A DNA stretch of 64,000 bases from NCBI GenBank assembly GCA_039105265.1, contig JAPFFF010000008.1, positions 2,542,001 through 2,606,000 of the forward strand, written 5' to 3'. Numbering within the stretch: the stretch's first letter is position 1; each line of letters opens with the position of its first letter. Positions 41,469 to 52,114 of the stretch are shown in pieces. A program made the position numbers and the translations under genes. The notes beneath the pieces were generated by a model, which worked only from the letters and a program-made list of their open reading frames with translations, had not been told where the DNA came from and did not search any database. Origin of the DNA: Tritrichomonas musculus (Eukaryota; Parabasalia; Tritrichomonadida; Tritrichomonadidae).

Positions 41469-41738
41469 TTATGCTGGAATATTTTCAGTGAATAATTCAA
41501 GGTCTTCACCATTTCCGAATATACCATTTTCTTGAAAAGTTGTTTCAAGCGGAATTCTGTGTTGATGAAATGAAAGATAGAGATCTCCACCTTGCATATT
41601 TATATCTAATGCAAAATCAGAAATGAAATCGGAAACCAATTGATCTGGGTCGAAATCGTCGACCCTCTTACTTATTTTTGTTGCTTTTCCTTCTATAACA
41701 TCTGGTAGATATGTAACAGTAATATATGATTCAGACAT
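41469..41738 (-). CDS. small ubiquitin-like-fold protein
   Basis: An 89-residue intact protein starts at ATG 41738. The second half reads GGDLYLSFHQHRIPL, then TFQENGIFGNGEDLELF. That is the pattern of ubiquitin-like folds: a strand with a short loop ('xFxGxxI'), the 'L-x-x-T-F-x-E-x-G-I' helix-turn, then 'G-D-x-L-E-L-F' as the last strand. The first half (YITVTYLPDV, then a helix DFDPDQLVSDFISDF) fits strand 1 and the alpha-helix. There is no C-terminal GlyGly, so it is probably not a conjugated modifier but a UBL-fold adaptor; this is inference. It lies 350 bp downstream of a giant deubiquitinase on the same strand. Confidence 0.6.
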   Translation of the reverse strand: MSESYITVTYLPDVIEGKATKISKRVDDFDPDQLVSDFISDFALDINMQGGDLYLSFHQHRIPLETTFQENGIFGNGEDLELFTENIPA

Positions 41739-42086
41739 TTGACAAACTTATAATTGGTCATAAAATCATTCAAAATTGCTCGAAGTTTTTATAAATTGAG
41801 AAAATTTTCATAATTTTTTCTGGTAAAGCATTCAAATGTTATTTTTTTTAAGAGTGAAAGTTTGCATGGATATGATATATAAGATATCAACTACATCAAG
41901 TTACAACTGTCAAAAAATAAAAATTGATTATTAAAAAAGCAAAATTTAAATTATTTTCATTAATATTTATTAAGTCATTGATACTTTCTTGAATCATATC
42001 ATTCACTTTGAAGGTAGCACGTGATCCTTAAAATAAAATAAATAAAATAATAATAAATAAAATAAATAAGATTAGAAATACTCAGA
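41739..42086. other. spacer between UBL and USP genes
   Basis: AT-rich spacer with a run of AATAAAATAA words near 42025-42070, just after the USP stop codon (3' end region). No gene. Confidence 0.35.
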
Positions 42087-45000
42087 TTATTGTTGTTGTC
42101 CTCTTTGTATAAATTCATTATAATTATCAGATTTCTTAAATTCATCTTCATTACTCTTGAAGATTTCTGATTCATAAATTAGTTTATAATCTTCTTTATC
42201 AGTTGCATATCGTGTTGCATTAACAAAATTATCAAATCTTGGAATTATAACATCTTTGCTTGGGATATTTGAGAAAATAGCGTTGAAAAGATCATTAACT
42301 TTAAGAATGGAAACAAGATATTGATTCATTTTGATTAATGAAAGGCGATCACTTTCACTTTCGCATCCTTTAATATTTTCTAATACATAATTGTATGTTT
42401 CCTCGTTTTGAATTTCATTAATAACGATGATTTTCTCAAGAACTTCAACGTTCAATTTAACCGAAGCAATGATGGACATAATCAATTTTGGATCACTGTA
42501 GAAGTTGTGTGATAAGAAGAAAATTGCAAATGCTTGTTTTTCTTTTTCCAAAATTGCGTTCGGGAAGAAAGAATTGGCGAATGCTTCTAATCTTGCTGGA
42601 TTTGTTTTCTCCCAATCTTGTTTGATAAGCCTTAATATATCGTTAATCTTATCTGGATATTTGTTTCCAATCAAAATATAGTTCTTTTCGTTCAAAACGT
42701 TTGCCAACTTTTGATCTGTAATATCTTCAAGTTCGAAGAAGTATTTAATGTCCATCAAGCCATATTTGACAGCCTGTTCAACAAGTTCATATAATGGTTG
42801 CTTGCTAGTCAAATGTCCACAAATGAATTCGAAGTTCTCTTCAATTGAACTTAAATTACAAGAATTGGCAAGTCTTTCACGATTGCTATTTCCACATTTG
42901 AGCAATTCAGCTAATGATAATAAAATATCATCAATTTTGATTTGAGAGCTTAAGTGTGCTTTAATGCATGTATCTAAGAAATCGACAAGTTTCTTAATAA
43001 TATCATATGGTTCTTCTGGTGGTCCATTCGCTTTCAAATATGAATAAACAAGTGTTAATAAAGGAGAAATTGCACGGGTTGCTAATTGATCGACTGATAA
43101 TTGATCAAGAATTCTTCGAAGAATTTGAACTGCATCTTTTTTCTCCATCATCTTTTGTGCAAATACAACAAATGGATTGATAAGATCTTGTGGGACTGGC
43201 TTTTCGAAAATTGAAAGGAAGTTTGAAAAGTTTTGATCTGTGTAACCTACAGCCGTCTGATAATCAATGTTCTTTGTAATATCGTTGATGTAGTCTTTGA
43301 AATCGATGCATCCATGCATAAGAATATTGTAAAGATAATATATACTTGCATCCTTAATTGGTGTTTGTTGAAGGAATTCTGCAACTTTAAGAGAGAAGAG
43401 AGTTTGCATAGTTCCAAATTCTTCATTCTCTTTTTGAACAGTGTTAAGAAGATCTTCGCCTATAATAACTTCTTGTTCTTCCTTTCCTTTCTGGAATTCA
43501 TCAAGAACGTAGAAAAGAAGATATGCATTTCCTGGTTCGTGTAAATCATCCTCTCTTTGTTCTCTTCCACCAAATGCTTCTTCTTGATAGCCATCTGGTA
43601 AGTCAGTAACATCCTTATCAGAAATGCTTATCCATTTCTGATCCTCGACTGTAAATATGTCGTAATGAGTTGGTCCATTCTTCTTATCGCGAATAAGTGA
43701 GTAATAATGGCCATTATTTTGACCATTTCCATAATGGCAAATGATTGAATGTAAAGTATAGTAAGCATTTTTCTCTTCTGAAAGGAGGGAGATGATATTC
43801 AAACGTTCTGGGAATTCAAATCTAGAATTAATTTTAACATTAGTTTGCATATCACGATTATATTCGAAACGACGAAGTTGAATTACGAGGATCTTTGGGC
43901 ATTTAACAATTTTCATTAATCTGGAAACGCTAATCTTGTTTCCATTACCATCGTCAAAGTCTGTAACAGTTTCTGGCTCAGTTAATGAATTGATTGATTG
44001 ATTCAAATTAGAAAATCCTTTTACTTCAACTGATATCGAATAAAACTGTTCTGTGACCTTATTTTCGTAGCCATCACCTGTAAATTCGATGACTTCTTCT
44101 CCTTTAAATAAGTCTTGAGCACTTTCGGGGCAATCATTCATGATGAAATTGAAGAATTCATTGACATCTTGTTCCTGCCTTGGATCAACAATTTGACCGT
44201 TCCATCCACTTGTCCATTCAAAGATGAACTTGCTTGGATCAATGAAATCTCTGTTACTCTTTTGAAGTGATGCAAGAACCCATTGAAGATTTTGCAATTT
44301 AGGTTCTTGTGAAGCAAATATTAGATTAAGAAATTCTGGAATTTGATTGAAAACTTGGAAAAGACTGTTCATATAGCATGTGGATTGTAAGTTTCTAAGG
44401 CCAATGTAGCCAAGTGGGCTTTGAATGTGTTCACTTGAATTATAATTCCAAACGTCAAATCTTTGATCAAAGAATTGTCTTAATGTGTTAGATGTTGACT
44501 GTGATTGAATTGTGTTTTCAAATTGTTTGTAGAAGTTGAGTATCAATTCTTCAGCTTCCAAAGATCCTTTCTTGAATGCAAGATTAATCATTTTATTCAA
44601 TCCTTCCTGATGGTTTTGGAAGTATTCATGTGATTTGACATTGTTCAAATCAGTAATAACTCTCATTACATCAATGAGTTGTTCAGGTTCACAATTATCA
44701 AGATGGTTGATAGTTTCGAGAAAAGGTTCGATTTTTTCTGTTGAGCTCATTACATCTTTAACATACATTGCCAGTAATTTAATGATGAACTTATGTTTCA
44801 ATTGAGAATTTGTAATATCTTCAATGCATTCATTAAAGATTTTCTCTTTGTCGTGGAAGGTCTGGAATATTTCTTTCAAATAAGGCCATTCTTCATCATC
44901 ACAATTAATAAGCATCTTTTTGAGAAGTTTATAATCAGAAACATTGATACATTTGGATAATGTCTTAACAAAAAGATCAGTGGCAATTCTATATGACTTT

Positions 45001-47525
45001 TTATCATGTAAAAATAATGACCTGAAAACTCGTCCACCAATAAATTGTGGATAATCGTTATTAGTTTCTTCATTTGAGACACAAAGGAAGAATTCGTAAA
45101 TAGCTGGGAAGCAGTTTGTCTTTCCCCTTATTGTTTGCCAGATTTTGTTCAAATTGTCGTTAATATCTTTTTTAACGTCTGGTGTGAAATGGTTAACGCA
45201 ATGGAGTAAATATTTGAATTTTTCATCACTTTTAGCATCAACAATCATTTGTAAGTAATCTTCTGCTTTTGAATGCATAACTGTAGGATCACATGGTAGG
45301 AAAGCTAATAGTTTTTTAGCCATATATGTGAGCTCTGGGGGAGGAGTTGAATCTAGAATATTGAGAAGAAGAGTAGTAAATGATTGATTCCATAAAGCAA
45401 AAGAAGCAGAGTGGTAACTTACTTGTTTGTAATTTGCTTTGCATTTAACTGAAAGTGGCTGTCGTTGACTTAGATCTGAGACAAGAAGATTTGAAACGAT
45501 AGATTTATTGCTGGAATCTGTAACTTGTATCATATCAACTGTTCCACTAAGTCTCATAGCAATACGTGTAAAAAGATCAGAAACAGTTGTTGTTGATTTT
45601 GCATATAATTCAAACTCAGTTTCACCATATTTAACTGTAACTTTCATTTTTCCTTTCATATCATTTCGGTGGTTTCTTCTTCGATTTTCAAAGTCTATTA
45701 ACTCGAAATTGCCTTCTAAATCAATTAATGTTTTGTATATCAACCTAAGAATGCGGTACTTAGCCATATCATCAATATTGCCTTTAAGGCTTTCAATACA
45801 AAAGTTGTGTAGAATCGTTATTGATTGTTCAAGGTAAACTGTTTGAGAAAAGAATCGAGAGAACAAATCAATGGCAATATCTGCTACTGAAAGATCCTGT
45901 GTATACATCAATGCAGCTAAAGCGTAATCAAAGAATTCGAAAGTTGTAGGTTGTCCTACAGTAATGTGTTCTGAATCTCCAATAATAAACCTAATGTTTC
46001 TAAAGAGAACAAGAATATAAAATAAGCGTATCATTGCCTCTGATACATTATTATTTGAGAGATAATATTCTTGGGCTTTGTTTATTGTATCAACTAAAAT
46101 TGGTAGAATTTCATCGAATGGGGTTGTTGATGGCTGAAGTAATGAAACACGGCGTAATTCATCAAATTGATCAGCTAGAAAGATACAAGTACGGTCAGAA
46201 AATTGGTCATAACTGAGGATTTGAAGATATTTGCTCAAAACTTTGATTCTCCATTTTGTGATATTTGGTGTGTTTCTATCTTTATCAATTAAATTTAATT
46301 CTTTGAAGAAAAGATTCATGCTAGGAGTAATATGATCTGGATATTCTTCGCCAATTGCAAATATTGCTTCAACGATTTCGTCGCATGCGGACAAAAGATC
46401 TTCATTCTTAGAAGTGAATAACTGAAGCATTAAGAAGCATAAAAATTCGAGGTCAACTTCAGTATGATTCAATTCTGTGATAAAATCTATAATTTGATCA
46501 CTGTCATATCTATCCACAATGATTTGAGATATTAGACGAAAAGCAAATCTTCTTTGTGTAATATAGTATTTTTCAACATTGAGAAGGAAGCTCATTATGT
46601 CATCACTTTGAATGACTTTTCTAATCAAGTCCTTTGATGCTTGTAATATTTCAAGATGGAGATCCATTGCAATAATTGTGCTTACAGCATCAGTTTCCTG
46701 TTTCCATTCATCGAAAAACTCAATAATTTGAGGATCAGTACTGGATGCGTAAGAATTAAGAATTCGTAATGCAGTAAGCTGCTTATCAAAATTGTCGCAC
46801 TTTGCAGCACGAGTTAAAAATACCAAGAAAATTGGAATCAAGTCAGCTATATCAAAAATTGAAAAAATGTTATATAGTGAGTTCATGATTATAACAAGAA
46901 CTGATGGTGGGCAAATTGGAAAAGTTTCGTCATCTAATTCTGAAACGAAGTCGTTAAATCTCATTGGGAATGTAAGTGTAATTCCAGAAACGGCATCATC
47001 TTCAGGATTGCATAATGAGCAATATTGGAATATGAAGGCATGGATTGAAAAATAGACTTTAACATCAAACTCAGTAGGATCATTCATCTTATCATTCAAT
47101 TGTTCAAAAAGTTGAGAGTTCAGTAAATCATGGACTGTGTCAACAAATAAACTAGGTTGGTAAGTAAGGTTCTTAACATAATAGGATGCATTTGGATCTG
47201 AGATAACAAGAAGATTGTTAATAAGATTTTCTTGCCCATTTAGCATTGCCCACAAAGCCAGTTTGTTGAGAGAGCTCGTAAGTTGGGAACTAAATTGAAG
47301 TTGGATTTTATTCATTGCTAGAGATGAGAGAAGAGTGGAAGCAACCTTGGGAGCAGTTTGTTGAAGAAAATCATCAGTCTTATCAGAATAAGGATCTAAT
47401 AATTTTCCTTGTTGAATAATTTGTTCAACAAAATTGCAGAAGAGTGTTACGGTATCAGCATCAAGATTTTGGCGTCTTATCGAAGAATGAATTTTGGAAG
47501 AAAAGGTGCTAAAATCAACAGTCAT
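42087..47525 (-). CDS. giant ubiquitin-specific protease (USP9X class)
   Basis: The gene encodes 1812 residues from ATG 47525. A GTG further upstream is in frame but is not credible. A long helical N-terminal half is followed by a ubiquitin-like insert near residue 625 (KVTVKYGETEFELYA). The C19 protease domain spans about 1040-1330. Its Cys box GLRNLQSTCYMNS holds the nucleophile near 1049, and its His box NGQNNGHYYSLI lies near 1270, followed by a WISISD-type strand that usually carries the third catalytic residue. A helical C-terminal tail of ~480 residues follows. Size and layout (helical scaffold, UBL, USP, long tail) match the USP9X/USP34 class. It would remove ubiquitin from substrates in cytosol or nucleus. 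The catalytic residues look intact. Base composition is GC-richer than flanking DNA. Confidence 0.9.
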   Translation of the reverse strand: MTVDFSTFSSKIHSSIRRQNLDADTVTLFCNFVEQIIQQGKLLDPYSDKTDDFLQQTAPKVASTLLSSLAMNKIQLQFSSQLTSSLNKLALWAMLNGQENLINNLLVISDPNASYYVKNLTYQPSLFVDTVHDLLNSQLFEQLNDKMNDPTEFDVKVYFSIHAFIFQYCSLCNPEDDAVSGITLTFPMRFNDFVSELDDETFPICPPSVLVIIMNSLYNIFSIFDIADLIPIFLVFLTRAAKCDNFDKQLTALRILNSYASSTDPQIIEFFDEWKQETDAVSTIIAMDLHLEILQASKDLIRKVIQSDDIMSFLLNVEKYYITQRRFAFRLISQIIVDRYDSDQIIDFITELNHTEVDLEFLCFLMLQLFTSKNEDLLSACDEIVEAIFAIGEEYPDHITPSMNLFFKELNLIDKDRNTPNITKWRIKVLSKYLQILSYDQFSDRTCIFLADQFDELRRVSLLQPSTTPFDEILPILVDTINKAQEYYLSNNNVSEAMIRLFYILVLFRNIRFIIGDSEHITVGQPTTFEFFDYALAALMYTQDLSVADIAIDLFSRFFSQTVYLEQSITILHNFCIESLKGNIDDMAKYRILRLIYKTLIDLEGNFELIDFENRRRNHRNDMKGKMKVTVKYGETEFELYAKSTTTVSDLFTRIAMRLSGTVDMIQVTDSSNKSIVSNLLVSDLSQRQPLSVKCKANYKQVSYHSASFALWNQSFTTLLLNILDSTPPPELTYMAKKLLAFLPCDPTVMHSKAEDYLQMIVDAKSDEKFKYLLHCVNHFTPDVKKDINDNLNKIWQTIRGKTNCFPAIYEFFLCVSNEETNNDYPQFIGGRVFRSLFLHDKKSYRIATDLFVKTLSKCINVSDYKLLKKMLINCDDEEWPYLKEIFQTFHDKEKIFNECIEDITNSQLKHKFIIKLLAMYVKDVMSSTEKIEPFLETINHLDNCEPEQLIDVMRVITDLNNVKSHEYFQNHQEGLNKMINLAFKKGSLEAEELILNFYKQFENTIQSQSTSNTLRQFFDQRFDVWNYNSSEHIQSPLGYIGLRNLQSTCYMNSLFQVFNQIPEFLNLIFASQEPKLQNLQWVLASLQKSNRDFIDPSKFIFEWTSGWNGQIVDPRQEQDVNEFFNFIMNDCPESAQDLFKGEEVIEFTGDGYENKVTEQFYSISVEVKGFSNLNQSINSLTEPETVTDFDDGNGNKISVSRLMKIVKCPKILVIQLRRFEYNRDMQTNVKINSRFEFPERLNIISLLSEEKNAYYTLHSIICHYGNGQNNGHYYSLIRDKKNGPTHYDIFTVEDQKWISISDKDVTDLPDGYQEEAFGGREQREDDLHEPGNAYLLFYVLDEFQKGKEEQEVIIGEDLLNTVQKENEEFGTMQTLFSLKVAEFLQQTPIKDASIYYLYNILMHGCIDFKDYINDITKNIDYQTAVGYTDQNFSNFLSIFEKPVPQDLINPFVVFAQKMMEKKDAVQILRRILDQLSVDQLATRAISPLLTLVYSYLKANGPPEEPYDIIKKLVDFLDTCIKAHLSSQIKIDDILLSLAELLKCGNSNRERLANSCNLSSIEENFEFICGHLTSKQPLYELVEQAVKYGLMDIKYFFELEDITDQKLANVLNEKNYILIGNKYPDKINDILRLIKQDWEKTNPARLEAFANSFFPNAILEKEKQAFAIFFLSHNFYSDPKLIMSIIASVKLNVEVLEKIIVINEIQNEETYNYVLENIKGCESESDRLSLIKMNQYLVSILKVNDLFNAIFSNIPSKDVIIPRFDNFVNATRYATDKEDYKLIYESEIFKSNEDEFKKSDNYNEFIQRGQQQ

Positions 47526-47821
47526 TTTAAGATCAAAAAAAATTTTAAAAATGTTATTACCTAGCACTTTTTATTACTTCATTAATCGATTATATCTTAT
47601 TTAACTAATATTTAAAGTATTTATAAATTATAAAAATAAATATAAAAATATAACTAAGAATGTATTTTGATAAAATAAATATATTTTTTATGAAATATTC
47701 TGTGAAAAACTTGTTTGGAAATTTATATATAATATTTTTGAATTGCCATATATCTTAAACCTTAAAAATATATGCCATTTAAATATTTTTTATCAAAATT
47801 CAAATTCCAAAAATAATTATA
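47526..47821. other. USP upstream region
   Basis: AT-rich spacer. Inverted words TGCCATATAT and ATATGCCATT occur at about 47744 and 47770. No gene. Confidence 0.35.
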
Positions 47822-48386
47822 CGCCTTCATTTTTCGCCCAAAAAATTAAAAACATGGGCGATTTATTTTTATGAATTGAGTACGTTTATTTTTTTTTATT
47901 TATTTTTTTTTAATATATATATATATTAAATTAGGTAATTGTAAAGCTATGTTATTAATAATGCTTTTTTGGCAGATTTAATATTTTTTGTCACATTCAA
48001 AAATTGAGGAATTTTATATTGCCCGGAGAAAACCTTTCAATTCATTTTACATCGCCCGGCGGTTCCTTTCAAATGATCATATAAACCTTTGAATTTCCTA
48101 TTTTGGTCACTTTTCCGCCCAAAATGCCACTTTTTTTCGCCCCAAGAATTTGAAAACTTTACAACCAAATTTCATAAATTTTCAAATTCTATGAGTATGT
48201 TCAAATTTCATTATTCTATGAGTATTCTCAATTGCAATTTTTTTGAATAAATTCATTGAATTAGTATTTTTTATTAAATGTTAAAAGCATTTATTTTTAA
48301 AAGTTTAAATATATTTTCATGATTAATTTTCTGAGAATAACCGCTGCCCATTGATATTTAACAAGTAAAGGCGATTAATGAAGGCG
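47822..48386. mobile_element. 565 bp MITE with TA flanks
   Basis: The ends CGCCTTCATT(TT)TCGCC at 47822 and its inverted counterpart ending at 48386 are flanked by TA (47820-47821 and 48387-48388). AATAATTAT words outside the TA also match as an inverted pair. GCCC-rich words (CGCCCAAAA, GCCCGG) recur inside in an AT-rich background. No coding capacity; probably a Tc1/mariner- or pogo-mobilised MITE. Confidence 0.6.
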
Positions 48387-48388
48387 TA

Positions 48389-48606
48389 AATAATTATTAT
48401 TATTATTTCTAGCGAATTATATATTTTTATTAAAAGTACTCGCAATATGATCACTATAAAAACCTATATCCGCGAAAAAAACTGTCAACGTTAATTACAG
48501 TATTAATATAAAGAGGCAACTTTTTTGTGAATATAAATGGTCAATAGCGTTAAAGAGGTAACGTATTTTAAAGTGGTAACGTCAAAAAAAAGACGTTAAG
48601 CTTATT

Positions 48607-48645
<39 letters not shown>

Positions 48646-48653
48646 ATTTTCTC
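48389..48653. other. spacer with long poly-T tract
   Basis: The stretch contains short GC-richer words (GTAACGT repeated, AGACGTTAAG) and ends in about 35 T residues at 48609-48643. It may be the 5' part of the transposon relic that follows. Confidence 0.35.
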
Positions 48654-49850
48654 ATGTACACAAAGGCTGTTGCCTTAACTAAAGATGAATTATATGAGAG
48701 ATGTTCAGCTAGAGATGTTAGAGCTTTCGTTGAAGATGAGTCCTTTTTACAGATCACAACACGAAATGAACAAATGATTTTTTTTCAAAGAGTTCTTGGA
48801 AGATGTTTGCTGCATTTCAGCAAATACAAAACTACTTGCAACAATGTATAATATAAAAGAAGGTAATGTCAGAAAAATCATGTATAAAGCAAGACAAAAC
48901 AAGAAACTTCATGGGAGACCGTTTATTTTTGATGAAAAAACAGAATTAATCATAGTTACAGAAATCAGAACAAAAAAAGATGCGCATGAATTTATGACTC
49001 AATCGCAGGTACTTCGTTATATTGAAGAAAATTTTAATAAATCGTTAACCTACGGTTGGTTGAACGCTTTTATTGGGCGTCATCAAGATTCAATTAAAAA
49101 AACGGTTGTAACTCCACAAGAAAATCTACGTCTCACCGTCCCAAGGATTTACTTGGTCAAGAGTTGATTTATAATATTGATGAAACAGGGCACGCAGATT
49201 GGGAGGAACGCAAGCTAAAAAACGTTATAGTGCCAGAAGAAATTGACACAGGAAACTCACACTACCCAGTTGATAGAGGTATTAAGCAAGTGACTCTCCT
49301 CGTCAAGGTTTCTGGAGGAGGCGATGCATATTTTCCACTAGCCGTTACAAAAGAACCAGAATTAGAAAAAAAATTTCAATTGGGAATAAGACGCGATACA
49401 GATTGGTCCCTACATGTTGGAAATTCAAATTATGTGGACAAAGAGACTTTTTGTGACCATATAATTAATAAATTCATACCACAAATTTTAAATGATCGCA
49501 GTTACTGCGGTTGTGATACTCTTCCAGCAATCCTCTTCTTTGATAACGGTTCAAGCCATTTGGACCCCGACCTTTTAGAAATTTTGGCTGATAATTTAAT
49601 ATTGGTAATAACATACCCAAGTCATACTTCACACATTTTTCAAGTGCTTGATCTTTTGTTATTTGGCGTTTTAAAAGTTTATAAAACTGACCATTTATAT
49701 TGAGTTTTTCATGCATACGAATTAAGAACATGTTCAAATACCATTAGATCATCATTTATGCGTGCTGGCTTCGAATATTATCAAAAAGATGGGCGTAATT
49801 ATTTAAAATTAAATCGCAGCAAAATTGAAAATTCCAGAAATTTATTTTAA
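48654..49850 (+). pseudogene. pogo/Tc1-type DDE transposase, broken
   Basis: Three overlapping frames give one DDE_1-type transposase. An N-terminal helix-turn-helix part includes YNIKEGNVRKIMYKARQ. Then come YNIDETGHADWEE (first catalytic Asp in the DETG motif), ILFFDNGSSHLDPDLL (second Asp), and YPSHTSHIFQVLDLLLFGVLK, the hallmark 'P-P-H-T-S-H-x-x-Q-P-L-D' motif with the third Asp. Frame changes lie near 48.79 and 49.15 kb, and an in-frame TGA at 49701-49703 precedes a C-terminal tail (SSFMRAGFEYYQKDGR) that stays open to TAA 49848-49850. It is a dead cut-and-paste transposon copy. Tc1/mariner and pogo relatives are abundant in trichomonads. Confidence 0.85.
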
Positions 49851-51087
49851 CATATTTCTGAAAATATTTGAAGGTTCAAGAGACAGGAGGCTCTATCTCT
49901 CGGATATCTTTCGATCTGGATTCTGGAACTTAGTGAATCTTTCGTCTCACGTGCTAGCATCCTCCACTTCCCACTTTGTTCACGTGGAATATGAACAATT
50001 AGGATTCGATCTTTAAGGATGAACTCGGATTTCAAACTTTTTGAATGCTTATTCAATTTTTTCCTTTCAATTTTTGTTAAGTCTAATAAAAAAATGATTT
50101 GTTTTATTGCATTCTAATAATCCTTTTCTTTTCATGTTTTGGGAATATATAGGAAATATTCTGAATTTTATTTTTATGCAAAAATCATTTACAATTATGA
50201 AAAAAAAATTTATTGATAATATGCAATATTTAGATGACCCTATTGAGCAATGTTTACTTAAAGCAAATTTGAATAATAATATTATTGTCATGTGTGAACA
50301 AAATATACCACACGTGATATTAAATATTTGGCTTAAATAGAGTTGTATTCTTCTTTTTTTAGGCTCAGCAGCCAACAAAAACTTTTTATCTAGTGGAAGC
50401 TGTGAAGTGAAAATTTCTGTATAGAAACTTCTATATATTTTACGTAGGGATGTGCTATCCAATTTTGTAATTTTGAATACATTTCTTAAAAAGCGTGGTT
50501 GAATAAGGTAGACTCGTGAAAAAACTTGGATGACCTCCTATGAAAGGTTTTATAAAAAAATTTAACTGTAAATATCTTTTTTCCCGATAATAAAATGTAT
50601 TGGTATATATGATATTTGGCTTTATTTCTTGAGGAAAAATATATGTATCTGATAATTTGAAAAAAAAATTGTTTTTTATAATTGTATTTGTAATAACTTC
50701 ATATTAAAGTGTAAAATCGTCACTGGTTGCTGTTTTGTAATGTTCAATAAAATAAAAACAAGTAAAAAGATAAAATAATTTTTGTTTATAAAATTATAAA
50801 TAAACGTTCAATTTATGATTGAATCATTCAAAAGTTATTATAAAAGATTTTGTTAATTGAAATTTGAGAGATAGTCCCGATAAGAGTGAAAACTTTGGTA
50901 AACAAAAATATTTATCAATACAAATGTTTTTCTCAATATTTATCTATTACACTTATTCATTATTTGTCTTAATAATATTTATTTAATTTAATATTTTATT
51001 ATATAAGCATTTAACTTGTATAATTTGGAAACAAAAATTCTATACTTTATTTGAAAAAATTACAATAATAAAAATATATTTTTCTTC
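49851..51087. other. spacer between two transposase relics
   Basis: A GC-richer patch at about 49870-50010 (TCTCACGTGCTAGC) looks like further transposon sequence, perhaps the 3' terminal region of the pogo-like element. A 77-codon frame at 50107-50340 starts at TTG and has no recognisable motif. The remainder is AT-rich and empty. Confidence 0.35.
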
Positions 51088-51750
51088 ATGAAGAAAGGTG
51101 GAAAAGAATTTCGTTCATCAAATTATTATGATTTACTTGAACGTTGTAAAAAATATCCCAAGAGATTATTGAAAATAAAGAAAAAAGTTCAAATGACATT
51201 TGCGATATTAGCTTCAGGACTAGGTTATAATGATGTAGCAGAATTTTGTGAATATAATGATTTTCCTATCATGGACGAATCGTCATTTTATGACTACCTT
51301 CACTTTTTTGATCAAATATTAGATAACTTAGTAGGAAAAATATGCTCTGAAAAACTGGAAGCCGCTTTACAAAAAGAAAAATTCATAGTCGGTTTCGATG
51401 CAGGTTGGGCGCATCGTAGAAATGCAAATCAGTGCATTGGAATTATGATAGATTTATTAACAGGTTTGATCGTTTCATTTCAAATTGTCCACCATGGACC
51501 GGAAAATTCAATCAATTTGACATCAACACAACAGCATTCAAAAAGTATGGAGAAAATTGCACTAAAAAATTTTTTTGAATAAAATTAAAATTCCAGATTC
51601 AATTAAAATGTTTGGGTCAAAATAATTCTAAACGAATTTCAAATTTATGAAATAAATGATTCAATAGCAAAAAGAAAGAAAAAAGAAAGAAAAATGAAAA
51701 GAATTATTGAAAGAACTCCAGAATTTAAGAAAAAAAAGCTAATCATATAA
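51088..51750 (+). pseudogene. Kolobok/Mutator-like transposase, internally deleted
   Basis: A 164-codon frame from ATG 51088 matches the N-terminal half of the transposase at 61592-62900 in order and spacing. A helical domain (MTFAILASGLGYNDVAEF) precedes VGFDAGWAHRRNANQCIG, the first-Asp motif D-G/A-x-W-x-x-R-R. The frame ends at 51582. Short pieces in other frames follow: NKIKIPDSIKMFG, then a basic tail KRKKKERKMKR like the Lys-rich C-terminus of the other copy. The segments with the second Asp and the Glu are missing, so this is an internally deleted copy. Poly-A of about 35 bases follows near 51763-51797. Inverted ends were not found. Confidence 0.7.
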
Positions 51751-51757
51751 AACAAAA

Positions 51758-51800
<43 letters not shown>

Positions 51801-51835
51801 GTTTCAAAGAAAAACGATCATATAAAAAAAGCACA

Positions 51836-52114
51836 ATGCCAAAAGTTCCAAAACTTTCACCTACTCAAAGAAAAATTACAGAGGCTTTAAGAGCGTAAAA
51901 AAAAGAAGATAAGCCATTCATTTCTGAAATTACCATAAAGAAATACATCGACACTTATTTTGATGCAGAAAATTCAAAATTTGCAATAAGAATCATGAAA
52001 TCTCAACTCACGAGAATGGTCAATGACGGTATAATTATCAAAAAAAGAAATAGTTATGCTTTCTTGATTGAAGAAGAAAAAGTTGACCAATTACTGAAAA
52101 ATTCTAAAATATAA
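51836..52114 (+). pseudogene. linker-histone-like winged helix ORF with one stop
   Basis: A short gene of 93 codons with one TAA at codon 21. Apart from that it reads ITEALRA, then KPFISEITIKKYIDTYF, AIRIMKSQLTRMVNDGII and KKRNSYAFLIEEE. The order 'alanine/leucine helix - S-x-x-x-I-K-K-Y-I - lysine/arginine-rich helix L-x-x-x-V-x-x-G-x-I - strand S-Y-x-F' is the globular winged-helix domain of H1/H5 linker histones, which binds nucleosomal DNA. The basic C-terminal tail of animal H1 is absent, as in many protist versions. The stop lies before the domain, and no ATG follows until inside it (in IMK), so the copy is probably dead, or translated from elsewhere. It sits in a transposon nest just after a poly-A tract, which suits a retrocopy. 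Confidence 0.5.

Noticed and set aside
42748-47055. Plus-strand frames inside the deubiquitinase gene
   Set aside because: They are antisense shadows of a long gene with intact catalytic motifs.
48609-48643. Poly-T and poly-A tracts here and near 7.55, 7.76, 18.45, 22.64, 51.78 and 60.95 kb as retrotransposon tails
   Set aside because: They are common in this AT-rich sequence and, except possibly beside the histone-like ORF, are not joined to coding retrocopies.
50107-50340. 77-codon plus-strand ORF between transposase relics
   Set aside because: It lacks an ATG near its start and any family feature; an opposing frame of similar length overlaps it.
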